From Amycolatopsis bullii (GTDB lineage Bacteria > Actinomycetota > Actinomycetes > Mycobacteriales > Pseudonocardiaceae): a stretch of 64,000 nt of DNA. The notes beneath the pieces were generated by a model, which was given only the letters and a program-made list of their open reading frames with translations, was not told the DNA's origin and ran no database searches. Both the position numbers and the translations under genes were made by a program. The stretch spans positions 1 to 64,000 of the forward strand of contig NZ_BNAW01000002.1 of the NCBI RefSeq assembly GCF_014654205.1, read 5' to 3'. How positions within the stretch are numbered: the first letter of the stretch is position 1; each line of letters begins with the position of its first letter. Shown one piece after another: positions 1-9,055 of this stretch.

Positions 1-522
1 GCCACCGCCGGCCGGGGACGACGGCGGCGCGCTCGACGCGGTCGGCGGCGCGGAGCTGCCCGGGGCGCCGGAACTCGGCGTGCCGGAGGCCGGGGCGCCG
101 GTGGCCGGCGGCGGGGTGTTCGTCTGCGGCGGCACCACCGGCTGGGTGGCGCTCGAGACGACCTTCCGGAAGCCCAGCTTCGCGGTCTTGCCCAGGTTCT
201 TCGCCTGGTCGCCCTGCTCGCCCGGGACCGTGATGACGACGTTGTTGCCGTCGAGGAGGACCTCGGTGCCGCTGACGCCGATCCCGTTGACGCGCCGTTC
301 GATGATCTGGCGCGCCTGGTTCAGGGACTCGCGGGTCGGCTGGCCGCCGTCGGGGGTGCGGGCGGTGAGCGTGACCCGGGTACCGCCCTGCAGGTCGATG
401 CCCAGCTTCGGGGTCGGCTTGTGGTTGCCGGTGAGGAACACCAGCGCGTACAAGACGATCACGATCAGGGCGAACAGGGCGAGATAGCGTCCCGGGCGGA
501 GATGCCCGGCTGAAGCTGCCAC
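1..522 (-). CDS. secD: Protein translocase subunit SecD, N-terminal part (cut by window edge)
   Basis: Reading the minus strand from the GTG at 522 gives a cytoplasmic leader, one hydrophobic segment (about residues 13-32, LALFALIVIVLYALVFL), then the SecD signature GIDLQGGTRVTL and the P1-type periplasmic start (QARQIIERRVNGIGVSG, VVITVPGEQG). After about residue 150 comes a low-complexity Pro/Ala/Ser/Gly stretch, which actinobacterial SecD proteins often carry. GAGGAGA lies 8 bases before the GTG. SecD with SecF helps the SecYEG translocon use the proton gradient during export. It lies downstream of yajC on the same strand, the usual order. Only 174 codons are inside the window. Confidence 0.95.
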   Translation of the reverse strand, partial: MAASAGHLRPGRYLALFALIVIVLYALVFLTGNHKPTPKLGIDLQGGTRVTLTARTPDGGQPTRESLNQARQIIERRVNGIGVSGTEVLLDGNNVVITVPGEQGDQAKNLGKTAKLGFRKVVSSATQPVVPPQTNTPPPATGAPASGTPSSGAPGSSAPPTASSAPPSSPAGGG

Positions 523-654
523 GGTGCTTCGGTCTCCTCGGACGGGGTGGACCCCCACGTTGCGGTGCCCGCCCGGAGGGTTACCGGGAGGGACTGTGTG
601 CATTCACCGATCGTGTGCGATTCACTCCCGGGCACGGGTATGACGGCGGACACG

Positions 655-688
655 CACGCAGCACCGAGACACTACTCGGTGCTGCGTG
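655..688. terminator. Hairpin between yajC and secD
   Basis: Perfect 14-bp inverted repeat (CACGCAGCACCGAG and its complement) around a 6-base loop, placed 71 bp after the yajC stop. No clear T-tract. It would end or attenuate yajC transcription before secD, so secD may have its own promoter in the remaining gap (523-654). Confidence 0.7.
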
Positions 689-758
689 AGCCCGGCGTGC
701 GAGGCCACACCGACTTTCGTCGGTATTCCCCGCCCCTGCCCCGGAGGGCCGCGGAAGA

Positions 759-1163
759 CTACTTCTTGCCGTGCTCCAGCGGCGGCGCCACCTGGGCGGT
801 GGTCTGCGGTTCGTCGGCCTTGACGGCGGTCGCCTCGACGGCCTTCGGCTCCTCGACGGTCTCCTCGACCTCGTCGACCGAGTCCTCCTCGGTCTCGACG
901 ACCGGCTCGACCTTCTCGCGGACCGCCAGCCGCAGCCACGTGGTGACGACGCCGGGCGCGATCTCGATGTCGATCGTGGTGTCGCCCGAAGCGTCGGCGA
1001 CGGTGCCGTAGAGACCCGAAGTGGTCATCACGCGGTCACCGGGCGCCAGGCTGCTCTGCAGTTCCTGCTGCGCGGCCTGCTGCTTCTTCTGCTTCCGCGT
1101 GCTCATCACCAGCGGCACGGCGAGGACGAGCACCAGCAGCAGGGGCAGCAATAGACTTTGCAT
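759..1163 (-). CDS. yajC: Preprotein translocase subunit YajC
   Basis: A 134-aa protein with an N-terminal membrane helix (QSLLLPLLLVLVLAVPLVM) followed by the family pattern RKQKKQQAAQQELQSSLAPGDRVMTTSGLYGTVAD. The C-terminal 50 residues are acidic and low in complexity (VVETEEDSVDEVEETVEEP), an extension common in actinomycetes. The ATG at 1163 is preferred over an in-frame GTG at 1184 because CGGAGA precedes it by a few bases. YajC is an accessory part of the SecDF-YajC complex in the cytoplasmic membrane. It sits upstream of secD, separated by a hairpin. Confidence 0.93.
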   Translation of the reverse strand: MQSLLLPLLLVLVLAVPLVMSTRKQKKQQAAQQELQSSLAPGDRVMTTSGLYGTVADASGDTTIDIEIAPGVVTTWLRLAVREKVEPVVETEEDSVDEVEETVEEPKAVEATAVKADEPQTTAQVAPPLEHGKK

Positions 1164-1282
1164 GATTCTCCGTTCGACGGACACCGGGCCCAGCCGAAAT
1201 GTCCGGTTCTTGGGTATGTGCTCCGGTCAAGTGTGCCAGGTACCAGCGCGGACGCCGACACCCACCCGCCGGTTCGGGCCGC

Positions 1283-2350
1283 TCAGTCCTGGTCGAACAG
1301 CGACGGCCCGCCCTGGTCGGGGCGCCCCGGGAGGTCCGCGGGCGGCACCATGCCGAGGTGTTCCCACGCGGACGCGGTCGCGACACGGCCGCGCGGGGTG
1401 CGGGCGAGCATACCGGCGCGCACGAGGTAGGGCTCGCACACCTCTTCGACGGTGGTCGCTTCCTCCCCCACGGCCACCGCCAGCGTCGAGATGCCCACCG
1501 GACCACCACCGAACGACCTGGTCAGCGCGGTGAGCACGGCGCGGTCGAGGCGGTCGAGCCCCAGCTCGTCGACGTCGTAGACGGCCAGCGCGGCGCGCGC
1601 GACTTCGCGGGTCACCTTGCCGTCGGCGCGGACCTCGGCGTAGTCGCGGACGCGCCGCAGCAGCCGGTTCGCGATCCGGGGCGTGCCCCGCGAGCGGCCG
1701 GCGATCTCGGCGCAGCCGTCGCGGTCGATCGGGATGTCGAGGATGGTCGCGGCCCGGCGGACGACCAGCTCCAGCTCGGCGTCGGTGTAGAACTCCATCT
1801 GGCCGGTGAAGCCGAACCGGTCCCGCAGCGGGCCGGTCAGCGAGCCGGACCGGGTGGTCGCGCCGACCAGCGTGAACGGGGCGATCTCCAGGGGGATGCT
1901 GGTGGCGCCCGGGCCCTTGCCGACGACGACGTCGACCCGGAAGTCCTCCATCGCCAGGTAGAGCATCTCCTCGGCCGGGCGGGCGATCCGGTGGATCTCG
2001 TCGATGAACAGGACGTCGCCGGGGGCGAGGTTGGACAGCATCGCGGCGAGGTCGCCTGCCCGTTCCAGGGCCGGGCCGGAGGTGATCCGGATGGCCGCGC
2101 CGAGCTCGGCGGCGACGATCATCGCCATCGACGTCTTGCCCAGCCCGGGCGGGCCGGACAGCAGGACGTGGTCGGGCGGCACGCCGCGGCGGCGCGCGCT
2201 TTCCAGCACCAGCTCCAGCTGCTCGCGCACGCGGGGCTGGCCGACGAACTCGTCCAGCTTGCGGGGCCGCAGGGTGCCTTCGACGTCGCGGTCGCCGGTC
2301 TGGGCCCACGCCGACAGGGCTTCTTCCTCGTCCACCGCTTCATACTCCAC
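1283..2350 (-). CDS. ruvB: Holliday junction branch migration ATPase RuvB
   Basis: A 355-aa protein of normal family length. It has the RuvB start [11 protein letters not shown], Walker A GPPGLGKT, Walker B DEIHR, the sensor region LVGATTRSG and the C-terminal winged-helix domain ([34 protein letters not shown]). RuvB is the hexameric motor that drives branch migration with RuvA and hands junctions to RuvC. It starts 8 bp after the ruvA stop, completing the ruvC-ruvA-ruvB operon. Confidence 0.97.
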   Translation of the reverse strand: MEYEAVDEEEALSAWAQTGDRDVEGTLRPRKLDEFVGQPRVREQLELVLESARRRGVPPDHVLLSGPPGLGKTSMAMIVAAELGAAIRITSGPALERAGDLAAMLSNLAPGDVLFIDEIHRIARPAEEMLYLAMEDFRVDVVVGKGPGATSIPLEIAPFTLVGATTRSGSLTGPLRDRFGFTGQMEFYTDAELELVVRRAATILDIPIDRDGCAEIAGRSRGTPRIANRLLRRVRDYAEVRADGKVTREVARAALAVYDVDELGLDRLDRAVLTALTRSFGGGPVGISTLAVAVGEEATTVEEVCEPYLVRAGMLARTPRGRVATASAWEHLGMVPPADLPGRPDQGGPSLFDQD

Positions 2351-2358
2351 GGCGCGGC

Positions 2359-2955
2359 CTACCGCTTCCGGCCGAGGGTGGCCAGCGCGGCGCGCAGCAC
2401 GCTGGAGGTGGTGTGGCCGTCACCGTCGGCGAGGACCTTGTCCACGGCCTGCTCGGCCTGCTTCGCCGGGAAACCGAGCCCGGCCAGTGCTTCGACGACC
2501 TCGGCCCGCAGCGCGCCGGGGGCGGTGACGGCCGGGGCGTCGCCCGCGCCGCCGAGCGCGGTGACCTTGTCGCGCAGTTCGAGGGTGAGCCGTTCGGCGC
2601 CCTTGCGGCCGATGCCGGGCACCGAGGTGAGCACGGTGATGTTGCCTTCGACCAGCGCGGCCCGCAGCTTGTCCGGGTCCAGCACCGCGAGGGTGGCCAG
2701 CGCCAGCCGCGGCCCGATGCCGGACACCGTCTGCAGCAGCCCGAACAGCTCGCGCGCGTCGGCGTCGGCGAAGCCGAACAACGTCAGCGAGTCCTCGCGG
2801 ACGACGAGCGCGGTGTGCAGGCGGGCCTCTTCCCCGCGGCGCAGGGTCGCGAGGGTGGCCGGGGTGGCCTGCACGGCGAAGCCGACCCCGCCGACCTCGA
2901 CCACGACGTGGTCGAGACCGACCGACAGGACTTCTCCGCGTACCGACGAGATCAT
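2359..2955 (-). CDS. ruvA: Holliday junction DNA-binding protein RuvA
   Basis: A 198-aa protein starting [13 protein letters not shown]. It has the N-terminal OB domain, two helix-hairpin-helix motifs ([31 protein letters not shown]) and a C-terminal domain III ([17 protein letters not shown]) that contacts RuvB. The start is fixed by its ATGA overlap with the ruvC stop, which implies translational coupling. It is the tetrameric junction-recognition subunit of RuvABC. Confidence 0.97.
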   Translation of the reverse strand: MISSVRGEVLSVGLDHVVVEVGGVGFAVQATPATLATLRRGEEARLHTALVVREDSLTLFGFADADARELFGLLQTVSGIGPRLALATLAVLDPDKLRAALVEGNITVLTSVPGIGRKGAERLTLELRDKVTALGGAGDAPAVTAPGALRAEVVEALAGLGFPAKQAEQAVDKVLADGDGHTTSSVLRAALATLGRKR

Positions 2956-3536
2956 CGTGCTGCTCCAGGGTGCTTGGCTTGTTTCGCGGCCGCGGCGAGC
3001 CGGGCCTTGTGCGTGCGGGCCATTTCGGCCGCGCGGGCCTCGGCTTCGGCGAGCCGGGCCCGCATCGGTTCCCGCCAGAGGTGGCAGATGGCCAGGGCGA
3101 GGGCGTCCGCGGCGTCGGCGGGCTTCGGCGCGACTTCGAGGTTGAGCAGGCGCATCACCATCGCGGTGACCTGGGCCTTGTCGGCGCGGCCGGAGCCGCT
3201 GACGGCGGCCTTGACCTCGCTCGGGGTGTGGAACACGACGGGCAGCCCCCGGCGGGCGGCGGCGAGCGCGACCACGCCGCCGGCCTGGGCGGTCCCCATC
3301 GCGGTGCGGACGTTGTGCTGGGCGAAGACGCGCTCGACCGCGACCGCGGCCGGCTTGTACTTGTCCATCCACCGTTCGACCTCGTCGGAGATGCCGAGCA
3401 GGCGGTGGGCCAGGTCGGCGTCCGCCGGCGTCCGCACGACGTCGACGGCGACGCAGCGGACGGCCCGGCCCTTGCCGCCGTCGACCACCCCGAGGCCGCA
3501 CCTGGTCAGACCGGGGTCGACCCCGAGCACGCGCAC
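2952..3536 (-). CDS. ruvC: Crossover junction endodeoxyribonuclease RuvC
   Basis: The protein starts with [20 protein letters not shown]; the Asp of GVDPG is the first catalytic acid of the RNase H fold. Further acidic motifs follow ([23 protein letters not shown]). The GTG at 3536 is chosen because GGAAGGA lies 6 bases before it. An in-frame ATG two codons upstream (3542) has the same sequence jammed against it. Length is about 194 aa including a basic Ala/Lys-rich tail. RuvC resolves Holliday junctions after RuvAB branch migration and is first in the operon. Confidence 0.94.
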   Translation of the reverse strand: MRVLGVDPGLTRCGLGVVDGGKGRAVRCVAVDVVRTPADADLAHRLLGISDEVERWMDKYKPAAVAVERVFAQHNVRTAMGTAQAGGVVALAAARRGLPVVFHTPSEVKAAVSGSGRADKAQVTAMVMRLLNLEVAPKPADAADALALAICHLWREPMRARLAEAEARAAEMARTHKARLAAAAKQAKHPGAAR

Positions 3537-3600
3537 CCGCATTCCTTCCGCCGCGAACACCAGTTCGAGGTTGCAGGCTACTGGGCGCGTCTGCGGCAGG

Positions 3601-4050
3601 ATGGAGGACATGCCGGAGCCAGCGGATTTCGTCACCCACCTGGGACTTCAACCCCTGCCGGTCGAAGGCGGGCAGTGGGCGCAGAGCTGGCGCTCGGCCG
3701 ACGGGTCGGCGATCTACTACCTGCTCGTCGCGCCCGAACGCTCCGCGCCGCACCGCCTCGACCGGGTCGAGGTCTACGCGCACCACGCGGGCGCGCCGGC
3801 GCAGATGCTGCTGCTGCACCCGGACGGCTCGGTCGAGCGGCCGGTGCTGGGCACCGACGTCGCCGCCGGGCAGCGCCCGCAGGTCGTCGTGCCCGCCGGG
3901 ACGTGGCAGGCCACCGTCACCCGTGGCGCGTGGAGCCTGCTGGGCACCGTCGTCGTGCCGCCCTACACCGACGACTGCGTCGAGTTCGCGCCCGCCGCGG
4001 AACTGGCCCGGCGGTATCCGGAAGCGGCCGCCGACCTGCGGAAGTTCTAG
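3601..4050 (+). CDS. Cupin_5 (DUF985)-like protein
   Basis: About 149 aa, divergent from ruvC. The sequence contains the cupin_5-like pattern [42 protein letters not shown] and [38 protein letters not shown], ending in an [10 protein letters not shown] motif typical of DUF985. The metal-ligand His of the common form is only partly kept. Function is unknown. ATGs at 3601 and 3610 are both possible; neither has an ideally spaced ribosome site. It ends nine bases before a convergent gene. Confidence 0.72.
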   Translation: MEDMPEPADFVTHLGLQPLPVEGGQWAQSWRSADGSAIYYLLVAPERSAPHRLDRVEVYAHHAGAPAQMLLLHPDGSVERPVLGTDVAAGQRPQVVVPAGTWQATVTRGAWSLLGTVVVPPYTDDCVEFAPAAELARRYPEAAADLRKF

Positions 4051-4059
4051 GGGCCGGTG

Positions 4060-4611
4060 CTAGGGACCATCGACGCCGGGGGTCCAGCTCTCGGGGTCGC
4101 CGCTCCCGGTCAGCACCGGCTGCCACCGCGCGAAGCCCTCGGGCGCGTCCGGGTGCCAGGGGAACTTGCCCTCCGGCGTCGCGACGATCAGCTGCAGCGC
4201 CGGGAAGTCGCCGTCCGGGTAGATGAGGAACGCGGTGCCGAAGTACTCGGGGTAGTGCCCCTTGTGAACGCGCTCGAGAACCACCGGGACGCCTTCGAAG
4301 AAGTCGTCGTAGCGCTTGCCGACCTCGAAGATCTCGCCGTTGGCGGCGCGGTCGACGTAGGCGTCGAGCAGCACCTGACCCATCTGGCCGGGCAGCCCGA
4401 CCACGACCGCCTCCGGCACGTTGTGCAGCGCCCACGCGCAGGCGGTGAAGCAGTAGCCTGCCCCTTCGTCGTCGGCGGCGACGCTGATGACGGCGTTGCC
4501 GCGTTCCTTCGCCTGCCCCTCGATCCATTCGATGAGGCGCAGTTCTTCCGCGGACAGCTCGGCGGTGATGTCGGCGGCAGCGGCGGGGGTCGTCGAGGTC
4601 ACGGCGCACAT
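4060..4611 (-). CDS. DUF4262-like protein
   Basis: A 183-aa protein whose core (GAGYCFTACAWALHNVPEAVVVGLPGQMGQVLLDAYVDRAANGE) resembles DUF4262, small soluble actinobacterial proteins of unknown function. The C-terminus holds the common FLIYPDGDFPALQLIVATPEGKFPW pattern. It starts 28 bp past the hairpin that follows yebC, so it is probably transcribed on its own. No catalytic role can be inferred. Confidence 0.7.
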   Translation of the reverse strand: MCAVTSTTPAAAADITAELSAEELRLIEWIEGQAKERGNAVISVAADDEGAGYCFTACAWALHNVPEAVVVGLPGQMGQVLLDAYVDRAANGEIFEVGKRYDDFFEGVPVVLERVHKGHYPEYFGTAFLIYPDGDFPALQLIVATPEGKFPWHPDAPEGFARWQPVLTGSGDPESWTPGVDGP

Positions 4612-4638
4612 TGTGCCCGACGGCCCGCCTTCAGCCCA

Positions 4639-4672
4639 GTGCCCGGGCCGGAAAAGTTTCCGGCCCGGGCAC
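4639..4672. terminator. Strong hairpin after yebC
   Basis: Perfect 16-bp inverted repeat (GTGCCCGGGCCGGAAA and its complement) with a 2-base loop, 27 bp past the yebC stop. It probably ends the pdxT-yebC transcript. Confidence 0.82.
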
Positions 4673-4698
4673 GAGAGCGTTGCCGCGCAAGGGAAAAC

Positions 4699-5454
4699 TC
4701 AGCCGACTTCGGCTAGCACCTCGTCGGAGACATCGAAGTTGGCGTAAACGTTCTGGACGTCGTCGCAGTCTTCGAGGGCGTCGATGAGCTTGAAGACCTT
4801 CTTCGCGCCGTCGGCGTCGAGCGGCACGCTGACCGACGGCAGGAACGTCAGGTCGGCCGACTCGTATTCGAAGCCGGCGTCCTGCAGTGCCTTGCGAACC
4901 GGCACCAGGTCGGTCGCCTCGGAGACGATTTCGAAGCTCTCGCCGAGGTCGTTGACCTCTTCGGCGCCCGCGTCGAGGACCGCCATGAGGACGTCGTCCT
5001 CGGCCGCGTCACCCTTGGGCATGAGCACCACGCCCTTGCGGTTGAACAGGTAGGCCACCGAGCCGGGGTCGGCGAGCGAACCGCCGTTGCGCGTCAAAGC
5101 GGTGCGGACCTCCGACGCGGCGCGGTTGCGGTTGTCGGTGAGGCACTCGATCAGGACGGCGACGCCGTTCGGGCCGTAGCCTTCGTAAGTGATGGTCTGC
5201 CAGTCGGCGCCACCGGCCTCTTCACCGGCGCCGCGCTTGCGGGCGCGCTCGATGTTGTCCTGCGGGACCGAGTTCTTCTTCGCCTTCTGGATGGCGTCGT
5301 AGAGCGTGGGGTTGCCATCCGGGTCGCCACCACCGGTGCCCGTGCGGGCGGCCACCTCGATGTTCTTGATCAACCGCGCGAAGAGCTTGCCGCGCTTCGC
5401 GTCGAGGTTGGCCTTCTTGTGCTTCGTGGTGGCCCACTTGGAGTGGCCGCTCAT
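4699..5454 (-). CDS. yebC: YebC/PmpR family regulator
   Basis: A 251-aa protein with the invariant start [37 protein letters not shown] and the conserved [28 protein letters not shown] and VAYLFNRKG motifs of TACO1/YebC proteins. Members have been described as transcription regulators or as ribosome-associated factors helping translation of difficult peptides. It lies between pdxT and ruvC, its usual actinobacterial place. Confidence 0.95.
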   Translation of the reverse strand: MSGHSKWATTKHKKANLDAKRGKLFARLIKNIEVAARTGTGGGDPDGNPTLYDAIQKAKKNSVPQDNIERARKRGAGEEAGGADWQTITYEGYGPNGVAVLIECLTDNRNRAASEVRTALTRNGGSLADPGSVAYLFNRKGVVLMPKGDAAEDDVLMAVLDAGAEEVNDLGESFEIVSEATDLVPVRKALQDAGFEYESADLTFLPSVSVPLDADGAKKVFKLIDALEDCDDVQNVYANFDVSDEVLAEVG

Positions 5455-5495
5455 CTCTCCTCCATCTGTTCCGTACCCCGGCCGGGCACCGCGTC

Positions 5496-6125
5496 TCAGG
5501 CAGCCTTTCGCACGAGGTCGACGAACAGCCGGTGCACCCGCACGTCGGGCGTCAGTTCCGGGTGGAACGCGGTCGCCAGCACCGCCCCTTGCCGGACCGC
5601 GACGATCCTAGCGGTGTCGCCGTCCACGCCGGGCACGCCGCTGACGGTGGCCAGCACCTCGACGCCGTCACCGGCCTTCTCGACCCAGGGAGCGCGGATG
5701 AACACCGCGTGCACGGGCCGGTCGGCGATCCCCGCGAAGTCCAGGTCGGCCTCGAAGGAGTCGACCTGCCTGCCGAAGGCGTTGCGCCGGACGACGACGT
5801 CGAGCCCGCCGAGCTGCTGCTGGTCGGGCCGCCCGTCGAGGGTCTGCCGCGCCAGCAGGATCATCCCGGCGCACGAGCCGAACGCGGGCAGCCCCTCGGC
5901 GATCCGCGCTCGCAGCGGCTCGAGGAGTTCGAAGCTCTCCAGCAGCCGCGACATGGTGGTGGACTCGCCGCCGGGCAGCACCAAACCGTCCACTTCGGAG
6001 AGTTCGGCGGCCCGGCGGACGGGCACGGCGCGCGCGCCCGCTTCGGCCAGCATGGCGACGTGCTCGCGCACGGCACCCTGCATGGCGAGCACACCGATGA
6101 CCGGTTCCGAAGACACTCCTGCCAC
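5496..6125 (-). CDS. pdxT: Pyridoxal 5'-phosphate synthase glutaminase subunit PdxT
   Basis: A 209-aa class I amidotransferase. [22 protein letters not shown] and the nucleophile motif [11 protein letters not shown] (Cys85) are present, with FHPEL (His188, Glu190) completing the triad. PdxT releases ammonia from glutamine and passes it to PdxS for direct PLP synthesis. The GTG at 6125 is chosen because GGAGG lies 5 bases upstream. Its partner pdxS is more than 5 kb away, although the two are usually neighbours; the 21-bp repeat and accessory genes lie between. Confidence 0.95.
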   Translation of the reverse strand: MAGVSSEPVIGVLAMQGAVREHVAMLAEAGARAVPVRRAAELSEVDGLVLPGGESTTMSRLLESFELLEPLRARIAEGLPAFGSCAGMILLARQTLDGRPDQQQLGGLDVVVRRNAFGRQVDSFEADLDFAGIADRPVHAVFIRAPWVEKAGDGVEVLATVSGVPGVDGDTARIVAVRQGAVLATAFHPELTPDVRVHRLFVDLVRKAA

Positions 6126-6213
6126 CCGACCTCCCGAAAGACCTTCTCATCAGCCTAGACGCCCTCGCCCGGGCACTCCCCGGCAGGTCAGGCCCGGCCC
6201 GGCGTGCCCGGGC

Positions 6214-6358
6214 GGGCATCACCCGTGATCGAGCGGGCATCACCCGTGTCCCGTGGGGCATCACCCGTGATTGAGCGGGCATCACCGTGATGCCCCTCGG
6301 ATCACGCGAGATGCCTCCTGGATCACGAGTGATGCCCGCCTGATCACGGGTGCCGCCC
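6214..6358. repeat. 21-bp-period repeat: three direct units, palindromic centre, three inverted units
   Basis: Three head-to-tail 21-bp units start at 6214, 6235 and 6256, each beginning GGGCATCACCCGTG. A perfect 19-bp palindrome, GGGCATCACCGTGATGCCC, occupies 6277-6295. Three units in the opposite orientation follow at 6296, 6317 and 6338, more diverged but in register. The whole block can fold into one long hairpin or several small ones. It lies between pdxT (5' end) and azlD (3' end). No coding potential is seen. Confidence 0.9.
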
Positions 6359-6382
6359 TTTTCCGCACGTCGAGCCGGGCCG

Positions 6383-6703
6383 TCAGGGGACGCCGGCCAG
6401 CCTCAGCAGGGCCGCCGTCGCCGCGGCGGCCACCACCACCAGCGCGAACGGCGCCTTCCGCCACGCCAGCACCCCGGCCACCAGCACCCCGGCCGGCCGG
6501 GCGATGCCCGCGAACCCGTGCCCCTCCGTCAGCGCGCTCACCGCCACCAGCGCCGCCAGCAGCACCACCGCCGCCAGGGCCATCAGCCGCTCCGCCCGCG
6601 GCGTCAGTTTCACCCGGCTGCGCAGCACCGGCCCGGCGAACCGGAACGCGAACGTGCCCACCGCCAGCACCGCGGTCGCGACCAGCAGTTCCGTCCCGTC
6701 CAT
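6383..6703 (-). CDS. azlD: AzlD-type branched-chain amino acid export subunit
   Basis: A 106-aa hydrophobic protein with four predicted membrane segments and the family pattern TFAFRFAGPVLRSRVKLTPRAERLMALAAVVLLAALVAVSAL. AzlD is the small partner of AzlC. Its ATG shares one base with the azlC stop (TGATG), so the two are translationally coupled. In Bacillus the pair exports branched-chain amino acids and analogues; substrate here is inferred. Confidence 0.88.
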   Translation of the reverse strand: MDGTELLVATAVLAVGTFAFRFAGPVLRSRVKLTPRAERLMALAAVVLLAALVAVSALTEGHGFAGIARPAGVLVAGVLAWRKAPFALVVVAAAATAALLRLAGVP

Positions 6704-7395
6704 CAGCGGGCCTCCTCCAGCTCGGGATCCTTGGCCGCCACCCCGGCCAGCACGCCGGCCAGCGCGAGCAGCACCGGCAGCCCGGCCGGCAGGAACGGCG
6801 TCGCGACCAGGGCGACCAGCACCCCGATCAGCACCGGCAGCCGGGCCGCCTTGTCACGCAGCGAGGGCAGCACCAGCGCCAGCAGCACCGCCGGGAACGC
6901 CGCGTCCAGGCCGAACGCGTCCGTGTCGCTGATCGCCGTCCCGGCATACGCGCCGACCAGGACGCCGGTGTTCCAGAAGACGAAGATGCCCAGCCCGCAC
7001 GCCCAGTAGGCCGCGCGGCGGCGCGGGGCGGCGTCCTGGGCCATCGCGAACGCCACCGTCTCGTCGCTCATCAGGTGGCTGCCGATCGCCCGGGTCACCC
7101 GGCGCCGTCCCACCGCGTCGCCGACCGCGAAGCCGAACGGCAGGTGGCGCGCGTTGGCCAGCAGGCCGGCCAGCACCGCGGCGAACGGGTTGCCGCCCGC
7201 GGCCACGATCCCGATGAACATGAACTGCGACGCCCCGGCGAAGACCAGCAGCGACATCAGCATCGGCAGCCACAGCGGGAAGCCGGAGCTCACCGCGATG
7301 GCGCCGTAGGAGACGCCCACGAGACAATCGGCGAGACAGACCAGGCCGATGTCACGGGCGAGGCCCCGATCGAGTGTTCGCCATATCGAACGCAT
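6703..7395 (-). CDS. azlC: AzlC-type branched-chain amino acid export subunit
   Basis: About 230 aa from the ATG at 7395 (a GTG at 7413 is in frame). It contains the AzlC hallmarks SYGAIAVSSGFPLWLPMLMSL, FAGASQFMFIGI and ANARHLPFGFAVG, with seven to eight membrane segments. It forms an exporter with AzlD. No ribosome site precedes either start; the operator palindrome abuts the ATG, suggesting a leaderless or very short leader transcript that the divergent XRE regulator would block directly. Confidence 0.88.
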   Translation of the reverse strand: MRSIWRTLDRGLARDIGLVCLADCLVGVSYGAIAVSSGFPLWLPMLMSLLVFAGASQFMFIGIVAAGGNPFAAVLAGLLANARHLPFGFAVGDAVGRRRVTRAIGSHLMSDETVAFAMAQDAAPRRRAAYWACGLGIFVFWNTGVLVGAYAGTAISDTDAFGLDAAFPAVLLALVLPSLRDKAARLPVLIGVLVALVATPFLPAGLPVLLALAGVLAGVAAKDPELEEAR

Positions 7396-7440
7396 GTGTT
7401 CTATGGTGAACACAGGCCGCCGTGTTCGTCAAGGCGAACA
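7396..7440. promoter_or_regulatory. Twin palindromic operator in the azlC/XRE divergent promoter
   Basis: Two inverted repeats of the same design stand side by side: GTGTTC-TATGGT-GAACAC at 7396-7413 and TGTTCG-TCAAGG-CGAACA at 7423-7440, with centres 27 bp apart. Both use the half-site TGTTC. They lie between azlC and the XRE gene and are the natural target for that regulator. Confidence 0.7.
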
Positions 7441-7463
7441 GAACGACCGATGGAGCGAACAGC

Positions 7464-8027
7464 ATGTCTCAGGAAGCCACCGGGGCGCCGCTGGAGATCA
7501 TCGCGGCGTCGCTGCGCCGCGAACGGACCCGCGCCGGGCTTTCCCTGACCGAGGTCGCGCGCCGCGCCGGCCTGGCCAAGTCGACGCTCTCGCAGCTCGA
7601 GTCGGGCACCGGCAACCCGAGCGTCGAGACGCTCTGGGCCCTCGGCGTCGCTCTCGACGTACCCTTTTCCCGGCTCGTCGAACCGGAACGCCCCAAAGTC
7701 CGGGTGGTCCGCGCGGGCAAGGGACCGACGGTCTTCGCCGAGCACTCCGACTACGCGTGCACGCTGCTGTCGGCCTGCCCCACCGGCGCCCGCCGCGACA
7801 TCTACGTGGTGCGGGGCGAGCCGGGCACGCCCCGGCGTTCCGACCCGCACATGAGCGGGGTGGTCGAGCACATCGTGCTGTGCGCCGGCCGCGCCCGCAT
7901 CGGCGTCATGGACGACCCGGAAGAACTCCTGCCCGGGGACTACATCTGCTACCCCGGCGACGTCCCGCACATCTTCGAAGCCCTGGAGCCGGGCACCTAC
8001 GGCGTCGAAATCTCCGAGTACATCTGA
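7464..8027 (+). CDS. XRE-family regulator with C-terminal cupin domain
   Basis: A 187-aa protein. An N-terminal helix-turn-helix (residues about 10-65: LRRERTRAGLSLTEVARRAGLAKSTLSQLESGTGNPSVETLWALGVAL) is followed by a cupin (VEHIVLCAGRARIGVMDDPEELLPGDYICYPGDVPHIFEAL). This architecture is common among repressors of amino acid or polyamine transport. The ATG at 7464 is preferred over one at 7422 because GGAGCG precedes it and it matches family length. It is divergent from azlCD and probably controls them. Its last 31 bp overlap the convergent AraC gene. Confidence 0.9.
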   Translation: MSQEATGAPLEIIAASLRRERTRAGLSLTEVARRAGLAKSTLSQLESGTGNPSVETLWALGVALDVPFSRLVEPERPKVRVVRAGKGPTVFAEHSDYACTLLSACPTGARRDIYVVRGEPGTPRRSDPHMSGVVEHIVLCAGRARIGVMDDPEELLPGDYICYPGDVPHIFEALEPGTYGVEISEYI

Positions 8028-8950
8028 GGCACCGTGCCCGCCTTCGACGCGCGCCAGCGTCCGGGCGGCGTCCCGTGGTGGCGTTTGAACGCCGCAGCGA
8101 ACGCGAACTCCGACGAGTAGCCCAGCGAGTGCGCGATCGCGGCGAGACCGGCGTCGCCGTCGCGCAGCTGCTCGCGCGCCAGCGCCATGCGCCAGTCGGC
8201 GACGTAGGTCAGCGGGGCCACGCCGAGCAGCCCGGTGAACCGCCGGGCGAAGGTCGCGCGCGAGAGCGACGCCTCTTCGGCGAGGTCCGCGACCGTCCAC
8301 GCGCGGGCCGGCGCCTCGTGGACCGCGCGCAGCGCGGCGCCGACCGCCGGGGCGTCCATCGCGCGGAACCACGCGGGCGCGGTCTGCACGTCGGCGGCGA
8401 GCTGTTCGCGCAGCACCTGCACCAGGACGACGTCGAGCAAGCTGTCCAGGAGCGCCTGCTGCCCCGGCGCGTCACCGAGGATCTCGGCGGCGAACACGTC
8501 GAGGATCGCCCGCAGGCTCGACCCGGCCCGCGGGCGCACCACGGTCAGGTCCGGCAGCCCGGCCAGCAGCCCCGCACAGAGCTCGCCGTCGAAGGTGTAC
8601 GCGCCGCAGAAGAACGTGGTCGGGTCACCCGCTTCCGCACCGAACCTCATGCGGCGCGGGCCCGCGCCCGCGTCGGCCGGGTGGTACAGGAACGGCTCGA
8701 CACCGGCGCCCGGCGTGTGGGCCATGAACTGCCGCACCGGGCCGCGGACCACGACGACGTCGCCGGGCAGCACGTGGCGGGCGCGCGCCGGGTCTTCGGT
8801 CCACGCGAAGGCCTCGCCGCCGAGGATGCCGTGGATCGCGAGCTTGGCGCCGGTGGGGAACTCGATGCCCCAATCGCCGCGCGCCGTCGAGTGCGAGAAC
8901 GCGGCGCCGCGGGCCCTCGAGCGCTGCAGCAGATCTGTGAGGACGTCCAC
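7997..8950 (-). CDS. AraC-family regulator with N-terminal cupin
   Basis: About 317 aa from the GTG at 8950, which gives the usual family start (VDVLTDLLQRSRARGAAF). In-frame ATGs at 8968 and 8998 would lengthen it but lack ribosome sites. The N-terminal half is a cupin_6-type ligand domain. The C-terminal 100 residues carry two HTH motifs (TVADLAEEASLSRATFARRFTGLLG; GLAAIAHSLGYSSEFAFAAAFKRHHGTPPGRWR). It is divergent from the alcohol dehydrogenase at 9056 and probably regulates it. Its 3' end overlaps the XRE gene antiparallel by 31 bp. Confidence 0.88.
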   Translation of the reverse strand: MDVLTDLLQRSRARGAAFSHSTARGDWGIEFPTGAKLAIHGILGGEAFAWTEDPARARHVLPGDVVVVRGPVRQFMAHTPGAGVEPFLYHPADAGAGPRRMRFGAEAGDPTTFFCGAYTFDGELCAGLLAGLPDLTVVRPRAGSSLRAILDVFAAEILGDAPGQQALLDSLLDVVLVQVLREQLAADVQTAPAWFRAMDAPAVGAALRAVHEAPARAWTVADLAEEASLSRATFARRFTGLLGVAPLTYVADWRMALAREQLRDGDAGLAAIAHSLGYSSEFAFAAAFKRHHGTPPGRWRASKAGTVPQMYSEISTP

Positions 8951-9055
8951 GCCATGAGACGATCGCATATTTTTTCGCGCGAATCCAGCATGGATCATGA
9001 CCTGTGACTCGGGTTTCCTGGGTTCGGCAACCAGGAATCCGGAAGGAGGGGCGAG

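Noticed and set aside
1199..3145. Very long plus-strand frame over the ruv genes
   Set aside because: It is antisense to ruvB, ruvA and ruvC, whose families are certain. Long shadow frames are expected at this GC content.
6214..6358. CRISPR array
   Set aside because: The 21-bp units are contiguous with no unique spacers, they invert at the centre, and there are no cas genes.
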